A DNA stretch of 10,693 bases from Arthrobacter sp. (GTDB lineage: Bacteria; Actinomycetota; Actinomycetes; Actinomycetales; Micrococcaceae): contig JAODMA010000250.1 in assembly GCA_025464545.1 (NCBI GenBank), positions 1 through 10,693 of the forward strand, read 5' to 3'. Every line of letters starts with the position of its first letter. Position 1 is the stretch's first letter. The notes beneath the pieces are model-generated. The model had not been told where the DNA came from. It saw only the letters and a program-made list of their open reading frames with translations, and did no database searches. The translations under genes were made by a program, and so were the position numbers. Below are positions 6,530 to 10,693 of this stretch, in pieces.

Positions 6530-7348
6530 TTGAATCGCGCGGAACGCAACGAGATGGTCACGCAACACCTTCCGCTGGTGGGCTACCTCGTTTCAGATTT
6601 GTGCGCTAAGGCCTCGCACCTTTCCCGCGACGACCTGGCGTCAGCGGGCGCCGTCGCCCTGATCACTTCAGCCGACTCCTTTGACCCTGACCTGGGCGTA
6701 CCGTTCGGAGCCTTCGCGCGCCGTCGCATCCTGGGCGCTTTCGCGGACGAGATGCGAGCGAGCGACTGGGCCACCCGCTCGGCGCGGCGCCGGATCAAGG
6801 AAACCATGTCGGTCCAGGAAACCCTGGCGGCTGCGCTTGGACGCACTCCTACCGTTGACGAGATCGCCTCGGCCCTCGGCGTGCAGCAAAGCGTCGTCGA
6901 GGCCGCCCTGGCCGACGCGTCCCGCACCCTGACCCCACTCGATGAAGCAGTCGTCGATACGCTGGCAGCGGAGACACTGTCCCCCGAACACTCTGTGCTC
7001 GCGGACGAACGGCTGCAATACCTCCGCGCGGCCGTGAAGTCCCTCCCGGAACGGATGCGCTACGTCGTGGAGGAAATTTATTTCGGCGACAGGACGGTGA
7101 AGGAACTGGCCGCGGAACTTGGCTCCACCCACGCGGCAGTGTCCCAGCAGCGCTCCGAAGCCATCCGCTTGATGCGCGACGGACTCACGGCGCACTACGC
7201 AGACGACCCCGGGCAGAGCTTCGAACCGCAGTCACGGATCACACCGCGTCGACGCAATGACTACCTGTCCCAGCTGGCCGAGGCCACCACCGGGGGCATC
7301 ACCCGCGCCATCTTCGCTCCGGGACCCTTGCTCAACGAAGCGGTCTAG
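6530..7348 (+). CDS. fliA: FliA/WhiG-family flagellar RNA polymerase sigma factor
   Basis: This alternative sigma factor would direct RNA polymerase to flagellar promoters of the sigma-28 class. The 272-residue product has region 2 at about residues 6-85, including LSRDDLASAG.VALI, SFDPDLGVPFGAFARRRILGAFADEMRASDW and the following RSARRRI, the FliA/WhiG region 2.4 pattern. Region 3 is at about 95-130 (QETLAAALGRTPTVDEIASALGV). Region 4 is at about 162-218 (LPERMRYVVEEIYFGDRTVKELAAELGSTHAAVSQQRSEAIRLMRDGL) with its helix-turn-helix near 187-210. About 50 residues follow region 4 and are not part of the core fold. The TTG start at 6530 is supported by a GGGGGA site (6517-6522) 7 nt upstream. 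An in-frame ATG at 6554 lacks a ribosome site. Location beside flgN and the export genes supports a flagellar rather than sporulation or stress role. Confidence 0.82.
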   Translation: MNRAERNEMVTQHLPLVGYLVSDLCAKASHLSRDDLASAGAVALITSADSFDPDLGVPFGAFARRRILGAFADEMRASDWATRSARRRIKETMSVQETLAAALGRTPTVDEIASALGVQQSVVEAALADASRTLTPLDEAVVDTLAAETLSPEHSVLADERLQYLRAAVKSLPERMRYVVEEIYFGDRTVKELAAELGSTHAAVSQQRSEAIRLMRDGLTAHYADDPGQSFEPQSRITPRRRNDYLSQLAEATTGGITRAIFAPGPLLNEAV

Positions 7349-7368
7349 TCTCCGTCCGCAACACGGCA

Positions 7369-7389
7369 TAGTAAGCCAACTTAGTAAGC
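7369..7389. repeat. Direct repeat TAGTAAGC, two copies 13 bp apart
   Basis: TAGTAAGC occurs at 7369-7376 and 7382-7389. Extending each copy to 13 bases gives a tandem unit with ten of thirteen positions identical. It is AT-rich compared with its surroundings. It lies just after the sigma gene stop and about 100 nt before dps, so it could be a binding site for a dps regulator or a dispersed repeat. No regulator is identified. Confidence 0.5.
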
Positions 7390-7449
7390 TGACCGAGAAA
7401 TTCCAGTGCGCCGGTCGCCGTCGGCATCGCTCTGGGGTAGCGTCTGAAC

Positions 7450-7475
7450 TATCGGACCTAACGGTATCGGACCTA
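7450..7475. repeat. Direct repeat TATCGGACCTA, two copies 15 bp apart, before dps
   Basis: The 11-base word TATCGGACCTA is perfectly repeated at 7450-7460 and 7465-7475, ending three bases before the dps ribosome site AGGAGG (7479-7484). A -10-like TAGCGT lies at 7438-7443, just upstream. If transcription starts there, the repeats lie in the first bases of the dps leader, where a repressor or RNA-level control could act. This reading is inference. Confidence 0.55.
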
Positions 7476-7488
7476 CTCAGGAGGACGC

Positions 7489-7971
7489 ATGAAAGCTTCA
7501 CCTACCCTTACAGCCAACTGTCAGGCAGTGCTCGTGGACCTGATAGAACTGCATGTCCAGGGCAAGCAGGCACACTGGAACATTGTGGGAACGAACTTCC
7601 GGGATCTGCACCTGCAGCTGGACGAAATCATCGAAGCCGCCCGCGCCTTCGCGGATGACATGGCCGAGCGCATGCGTGCCCTGCACGCGTTGCCGGACGG
7701 CCGCAGCTCCACGGTTTCCAAGTCCACGTCCCTCGGCGAGTTCCCGGCTGGCCTGATCAACACCAAGGACGCCATCGACAAGATCGTCGCGGCACTCGAG
7801 GCCGCGGTCGGCACCATGCGCAAGGTCCATGACGAAGTGGACGAAGAGGACCCGACGACGGCCGATCTCCTGCACGAGTTCATCGCCAAATTCGAGCAGT
7901 ACGCCTGGATGGTCAATGCGGAGACCATGCGGGCCACCGCCAATGTCACCACCCCCGAGAGCAAGAAGTAG
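7489..7971 (+). CDS. dps: Dps family mini-ferritin (DNA protection during starvation)
   Basis: Dps proteins form 12-subunit cages that oxidise and store iron using hydrogen peroxide, protecting DNA from oxidative damage. The 160-residue product has the Dps signature QAHWNIVGTNFRDLHLQLDEI. The ferroxidase ligands are His29, His41, Asp45, Asp56 and Glu60. Their spacing of 12, 4, 11 and 4 matches the E. coli set His51, His63, Asp67, Asp78 and Glu82 exactly. The N-terminal tail is short and lacks the Lys-rich DNA-binding arm of E. coli Dps. The C-terminus ends in ESKK, a small basic tail. An excellent AGGAGG site (7479-7484) lies 4 nt before the ATG. The gene stands alone between the sigma factor gene and a strong downstream hairpin. 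Stress or stationary-phase induction is expected from family knowledge, not shown by the sequence. Confidence 0.95.
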   Translation: MKASPTLTANCQAVLVDLIELHVQGKQAHWNIVGTNFRDLHLQLDEIIEAARAFADDMAERMRALHALPDGRSSTVSKSTSLGEFPAGLINTKDAIDKIVAALEAAVGTMRKVHDEVDEEDPTTADLLHEFIAKFEQYAWMVNAETMRATANVTTPESKK

Positions 7972-8018
7972 CTCCCAGCACTCAGCCGGGCCTCCGTCCA
8001 GGGGCCAGGCACAGTCCA

Positions 8019-8062
8019 AGCGCCCGAGCCGGGTCCTCCCCGGCGTCGGGCGCTCGGCGTTT
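8019..8062 (+). terminator. Strong intrinsic terminator-like hairpin downstream of dps
   Basis: AGCGCCCGA (8019-8027) pairs with TCGGGCGCT (8046-8054), and inside it GCCGGG (8028-8033) pairs with CCCGGC (8039-8044), leaving a 5-nt loop and one bulged G. The two stems stack to about 15 bp of mostly GC pairs. A short T run (8060-8062) follows eight bases after the stem, as is common for actinobacterial terminators with poor U tracts. It lies about 50 nt after the dps stop. Confidence 0.7.
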
Positions 8063-8117
8063 AACCCTGACAACCGCAGGTCCTGGAAGCCAGCGGCCTG
8101 ATCGGCAGTGAGGAGAT

Positions 8118-8152
8118 CGGCAGGGTGAGCAGCTGCAGCGTCAACCCTGCCG
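8118..8152. terminator. Inverted repeat between convergent dps and MFS genes
   Basis: CGGCAGGGT (8118-8126) and ACCCTGCCG (8144-8152) form a perfect 9-bp stem with a 17-nt loop that itself contains CTGCAG. There is no T tract on either strand. Its place between converging genes makes a backup terminator for the transporter mRNA (- strand) the simplest reading. Confidence 0.4.
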
Positions 8153-8170
8153 CGGTCCGGCACCTCGCCG

Positions 8171-8188
8171 ACCCTGACCGAGCAGGGT
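8171..8188 (-). terminator. Short hairpin just after the MFS transporter stop
   Basis: ACCCTG (8171-8176) and CAGGGT (8183-8188) form a 6-bp stem with a 6-nt loop, starting 12 nt beyond the transporter's stop codon on the - strand. It shares the word ACCCTG with the inverted repeat at 8118-8152, so alternative pairings between the two are possible. No U tract is present. Confidence 0.35.
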
Positions 8189-8200
8189 GACTTCCGCCCG

Positions 8201-9790
8201 CTAGGTGGCGGTCGGGACCTTCCGGAGCACGACGGCGGCCAGAACCGAGGCGCCCGCCATCAGCACCAGCGCGATAGCCGCCGTCACATGCACGCCGGAA
8301 TCGAAGGCGGCACGCGCCGCCGCGGTGACGGCTTCCGCCAGCGGGCCGGGAAGGGCCTGCGCCAGGTCCACAGCACCGGCCAGTGTTTCCCTGGCCTGGG
8401 CAACCGCCTCCGCCGGTGCAGCCTCCGCGACGCCGTCCGGGAGCCGGAGGTTGCCCTGGTAGGAGGCAGTCAGGATGGAACCGAGGATGGCGGTTCCCAG
8501 CAGGGACCCGACCTCGTAGCCGGTCTCGGAAATGGCCGCCGCCGCGCCGGACTTCTCTGCGGGCGCCGCTCCGAGGATCAGGTCATTCGAGATGGTCTCC
8601 GCGGCGCCGACGCCCAGGCAGAGGATCAACAGTGCCGCCAGCAGGAGTGCCGGGCCGTTGCCGTGGTCGCCGAAGGCCACCAATCCGTATCCCGTGGCGC
8701 TCAGCAGCAGTCCGCCGGCCACGACGAAACCCGGCCGGATCGTCCGCACCAGCGGCACCACGAGCAGGCCGGCGGCAACGGTGGCGATCAGGGCCGGAAC
8801 CATGGCAACCCCGGATTCCGAGGGCGACTGACCCTCCAGCAGCTGCAGGTGCTGGGCCAGGAAGAGGATAAAGCCGTTGAAGGAAAACAGCGCCAGGACG
8901 TTCGCCGTGATGGCCGTGCTGAAGACCCGGTTGCCGAAGAGGCTGACGTCCAGCAGTGGGGCGGCCGTGCCCCCGCGTTGCTGACCGCCCCGCAGCAGGG
9001 CCCGCTGCCGCCGGATGAAGGCGTAGCCCATCAGCAGGCCGAAGCCGATCGCGGCCAGCGGCGCCGGGGCAAAGCCGTGAGTGGCCAGCTCCTTGATGCC
9101 GTAGACCGCAGGGACCATGACCAGCAGGGACAGGACGATGCTGGGCACGTCCACCCGGCCGGGATCCGGATCGCGCGACTCAGGGATCAGGAAGGGTCCG
9201 AGTGCCAGCAGCGGCAGGATGATCGGCACGGCAACCAGCAGGACCGCGCCCCACCAGAAGTGCTCCACGAGCCAGCCGCCGAAAATCGGGCCCAGGGCGG
9301 CGCCGCCGGAGAAGCCCGCGGCCCAGATCGCCACCGCCAGTCGGCGACGGTTGGGCTCCGGGAAGATGTTGCGGATCAGGGAAAGGGTGGAGGGCATCAG
9401 CATGGCGCCGAAGAACCCGAGACCCGCCCGCCCGGCGATCAGCCATTCAGCGCTGGGCGCGAAGGCCGTAACCGCCGAGACTGCGGCGAAGCCGGTGCTG
9501 CCGATGAAGAGCAGCCGCCGGCGTCCGATCCGGTCACCCAGGCTCCCCATCGCGACCAGGAGGCCGGCAAGGACCAAGGGATAGGCGTCCACAATCCACA
9601 GCAGCTGCACCCCGGAGGCGTCGAGGCTCCGGGCGATCGCCGGCAGCGCAAAGGTGAGGGCCGTGTTGTCCACCGCGACCAGCAGTACCGGGAACATCAG
9701 CAGGGACAGTGCCAGCCAGTCGCGCCTCGGGGCCCGCGGGCGGAGGGGTGCACTGGTCCCGCTGCTAATGGTCAAAGACGTGTTGCTCAC
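8201..9790 (-). CDS. DHA2-family MFS multidrug efflux transporter (QacA/SmvA type)
   Basis: This is a proton-coupled drug exporter of the inner membrane, most like the 14-helix QacA/SmvA group that expels quaternary ammonium compounds and other lipophilic cations. The 529-residue product shows motif D1 (VDNTALTFALP, about residues 40-50), a LWIVDAYPLVLAGLL helix, motif A (GSLGDRIGRRR, 82-92) and motif C (ALGPIFGGWL, 165-174), followed by many further hydrophobic segments. The WAAGFSGGAALGP and EHFWWG segments are typical of the SmvA/QacA branch. Asp41 in helix 1 is the expected acidic residue of this group. The start is GTG at 9788-9790, with no ribosome site. A -10-like element ending six bases upstream suggests a leaderless mRNA. 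The gene is divergent from tetR, sharing a palindromic operator. The actual substrate cannot be read from the sequence. Confidence 0.9.
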   Translation of the reverse strand: MSNTSLTISSGTSAPLRPRAPRRDWLALSLLMFPVLLVAVDNTALTFALPAIARSLDASGVQLLWIVDAYPLVLAGLLVAMGSLGDRIGRRRLLFIGSTGFAAVSAVTAFAPSAEWLIAGRAGLGFFGAMLMPSTLSLIRNIFPEPNRRRLAVAIWAAGFSGGAALGPIFGGWLVEHFWWGAVLLVAVPIILPLLALGPFLIPESRDPDPGRVDVPSIVLSLLVMVPAVYGIKELATHGFAPAPLAAIGFGLLMGYAFIRRQRALLRGGQQRGGTAAPLLDVSLFGNRVFSTAITANVLALFSFNGFILFLAQHLQLLEGQSPSESGVAMVPALIATVAAGLLVVPLVRTIRPGFVVAGGLLLSATGYGLVAFGDHGNGPALLLAALLILCLGVGAAETISNDLILGAAPAEKSGAAAAISETGYEVGSLLGTAILGSILTASYQGNLRLPDGVAEAAPAEAVAQARETLAGAVDLAQALPGPLAEAVTAAARAAFDSGVHVTAAIALVLMAGASVLAAVVLRKVPTAT

Positions 9791-9792
9791 GA

Positions 9793-9824
9793 CTTAACTG
9801 TACCGTCCAGACGGTACAGTTAAG
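9793..9824. promoter_or_regulatory. Perfect 32-bp palindrome: shared TetR operator and divergent promoters
   Basis: The left arm CTTAACTGTACCGTC (9793-9807) is the exact reverse complement of the right arm GACGGTACAGTTAAG (9810-9824), with CA between them. It lies two bases before the transporter GTG and 20 bases before tetR. Because it is symmetric, each strand carries the same TTAACT -35-like and TACAGT -10-like words with a 15-nt spacer. Bound repressor would therefore cover both promoters at once. The GACGGTAC core is like operators of efflux-associated TetR proteins. Operator function is strong inference; the palindrome itself is plain. Confidence 0.88.
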
Positions 9825-9844
9825 AAATAGCAGACCGGACAGGC

Positions 9845-10396
9845 ATGATGGGACCCATGGCCAGAAAACCCGTCGCCCGCGAAGCTGTCCTTGATGCCTT
9901 CGAATCCCTGCTGATCGAAGAGGGTGAGCGGGCGGCCACGTTGGACGCCGTCGCCCGGCTGGCCGGCGTCTCCAAGGGCGGCCTGCTCTACCACTTCCCG
10001 AACAAGGAAGCCATGATCTCCGTGCTGCTGGAACGGCTCGATGGGCTCCTCCGCGAGGACCTCGGGAGGATGGCTGCCGCGCCGGAAGGGGCTGCCGCCT
10101 ACTTCATCAAATCCTCGGTCTGGGCGGACACCCCGATGGACCGAGTCTTCGTGGCCGCCACCCGGCTGGCAGAAGTGGCCCACGTAGAAACCCTGCAGCG
10201 CATTGCCGCCGCCCAGGCGGGCTGGCTGGAACTGCTTGCCGCCGACGTCGGGCCGGGCATGGCGAAAGCGGTGCTCTACATGGGCGACGGGCTCTATTTC
10301 AACGCGATGCTGGCCAGGGGCCCCGGCGGTCCGCTCCCGGAAGTGGAGGGCGACGTCGACAGCCTGCTGGCCGCCGTCGAACGGCTGCGCGGCTGA
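9845..10396 (+). CDS. TetR-family transcriptional repressor of the efflux gene
   Basis: The 183-residue product is a typical one-component TetR regulator. The N-terminal DNA-binding domain shows REAVLDAFESLLIEEG and then the helix-turn-helix ATLDAVARLAGVSKGGLLYHFPNKEAM (about residues 31-57), with recognition helix SKGGLLYHF. The C-terminal part is helical and variable, as expected for ligand binding and dimerisation. Its location, divergent from an MFS drug exporter across a perfect palindrome, indicates that it represses both the exporter and itself and is released by a drug-like ligand. The start is uncertain: ATG 9845 has a GGACAGG stretch upstream, while ATG 9857 (MARKPVAREA) fits family N-termini well and has a weak GGGA. 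Twelve bases separate the two. The ligand is unknown. Confidence 0.88.
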   Translation: MMGPMARKPVAREAVLDAFESLLIEEGERAATLDAVARLAGVSKGGLLYHFPNKEAMISVLLERLDGLLREDLGRMAAAPEGAAAYFIKSSVWADTPMDRVFVAATRLAEVAHVETLQRIAAAQAGWLELLAADVGPGMAKAVLYMGDGLYFNAMLARGPGGPLPEVEGDVDSLLAAVERLRG

Positions 10397-10399
10397 ACC

Positions 10400-10421
10400 G
10401 GACGCGGGGCAATCCCCGTCC
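10400..10421 (+). terminator. Small hairpin directly after tetR
   Basis: GGAC (10400-10403) and GGGG (10406-10409) pair with CCCC (10414-10417) and GTCC (10418-10421), with a two-base bulge and a CAAT loop. It begins four bases after the tetR stop. No T tract follows, so it may only protect the mRNA end or assist the stronger hairpin 25 bases further on. Confidence 0.4.
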
Positions 10422-10445
10422 GCCGAGGTCGCCGGAAGCGCGCGG

Positions 10446-10469
10446 AGTCGCCGGAGCTTTCCGGCGACT
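10446..10469 (+). terminator. Strong hairpin downstream of tetR
   Basis: AGTCGCCGGA (10446-10455) pairs perfectly with TCCGGCGACT (10460-10469) around a GCTT loop: ten base pairs, mostly GC. An extra direct copy of GTCGCCGGA at 10429-10437 could compete for the right arm. There is no proper U tract, but the position 50 nt after tetR and before a promoter region suits transcription termination. Confidence 0.55.
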
Positions 10470-10542
10470 TCGCAGCGCTCCCGCGAGTTCGCGTCCGATG
10501 GCGGTGCTGGCGCGTAACGCCCGCCGGAGTCCGGTCATTGGT

Positions 10543-10571
10543 TTGCGGAGCGGAGCCGGGCATAGGACAAT
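10543..10571 (+). promoter_or_regulatory. Candidate promoter for the riboswitch-controlled gene
   Basis: TTGCGG (10543-10548) and GACAAT (10566-10571) are separated by 17 nt and match the housekeeping consensus at 3/6 and 4/6 positions. Initiation near 10578 would give a leader containing the whole glycine aptamer. An alternative start just before the aptamer, using TGTGAC (10578-10583) and GAATAT (10601-10606), also has 17-nt spacing but a poorer -10. Confidence 0.35.
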
Positions 10572-10577
10572 GGAAGC

Positions 10578-10593
10578 TGTGACTGCTGTCACG
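10578..10593. promoter_or_regulatory. Crp/GlxR-like operator TGTGA-N6-TCACG
   Basis: TGTGA (10578-10582), six bases, then TCACG (10589-10593) matches the Crp/GlxR consensus TGTGA-N6-TCACA at nine of ten fixed positions. It lies 25 bases before the aptamer and overlaps the likely transcription start of the upstream promoter, or the -35 of the downstream one. A cAMP-responsive regulator of the Crp family is therefore plausible. The same bases can also form a 5-bp RNA hairpin. Confidence 0.45.
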
Positions 10594-10617
10594 AGCAATT
10601 GAATATGCCATTGATCT

Positions 10618-10693
10618 GCGGCGGGAGAGTCCTGCAAGTAGGTACAAGCAGGCGCCGTAGGAGCAAATCCTCCCCAGGAATCTCTCAGGCCCA
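10618..10693 (+). ncRNA. Glycine riboswitch aptamer (cut by window end)
   Basis: The conserved landmarks of the glycine (gcvT) aptamer appear in order: GGGAGAG (10623-10629) on the 5' side of P1, a P2 stem CCTGC/GCAGG (10631-10635 with 10648-10652), the core GCGCCGTAGGAGCAAA (10652-10667), and CTCTCAGGC (10682-10690) closing P1. These aptamers bind glycine and usually turn on glycine cleavage or transport genes. They often occur in tandem, so a second aptamer may follow outside the window. The controlled gene is not visible. In this setting gcvT, gcvP or a glycine transporter is likely. Confidence 0.93.

Noticed and set aside
8288..9823. A 511-codon open frame on the + strand opposite the MFS gene
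   Set aside because: Its translation is Gln/Arg/Gly-rich low-complexity sequence without recognisable domains, while the - strand frame encodes a complete transporter with motifs A, C and D1. It is a mirror effect of GC-rich codon use.
1..10693. CRISPR arrays, tRNA or rRNA genes, insertion sequences, toxin-antitoxin or phage genes
   Set aside because: No regularly spaced repeats, tRNA-like cloverleaf, transposase-like frame or terminal inverted repeats were seen. All sizeable regions are explained by the listed genes.

Overview
This is GC-rich DNA with actinobacterial habits: tightly packed or overlapping reading frames, GTG and TTG starts, and leaderless-looking promoters. The flagellar genes, CsrA, a glycine riboswitch and a mini-ferritin together suggest a motile member of the Micrococcaceae (Arthrobacter or a relative). 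The genus is inferred from protein character, not from a search.

Positions 1-5681 are the downstream part of a flagellar operon on the + strand. In order it holds fliQ (5' end cut by the window), fliR, flhB and flhA, which are the membrane core of the flagellar type III export gate. Next comes an FlhF-like protein whose GTPase motifs are eroded, then csrA. Spacings are short or overlapping: 1 nt for fliQ/fliR, an ATGA overlap for fliR/flhB, 49 nt for flhB/flhA, and a 23-nt overlap between flhA and the FlhF-like gene. csrA follows after 73 nt and may also have its own leaderless promoter.

Positions 5747-7348 hold a probable FlgN chaperone gene on the - strand, convergent with csrA. It is divergent from a FliA/WhiG-type flagellar sigma factor gene on the + strand. 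The 225-nt divergent region includes a structured leader with terminator-like geometry and a weak match to a sigma-28 promoter. The sigma gene would drive late flagellar genes, FlgN would escort hook-associated proteins to the export gate, and CsrA would add post-transcriptional control.

Positions 7489-7971 encode a Dps mini-ferritin with a complete ferroxidase centre. Two pairs of short direct repeats lie upstream and a strong hairpin terminator lies downstream.

Positions 8201-10396 are a drug-efflux module. A 14-helix-type DHA2 MFS transporter (- strand) and a TetR repressor (+ strand) are transcribed divergently from a perfect 32-bp palindrome that almost certainly is the shared operator.

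Positions 10397-10693 are non-coding. They carry a strong hairpin behind tetR, promoter-like elements, a Crp/GlxR-like palindrome and, at the very end, a glycine riboswitch aptamer. The gene it controls, probably for the glycine cleavage system or glycine transport, lies beyond the window.
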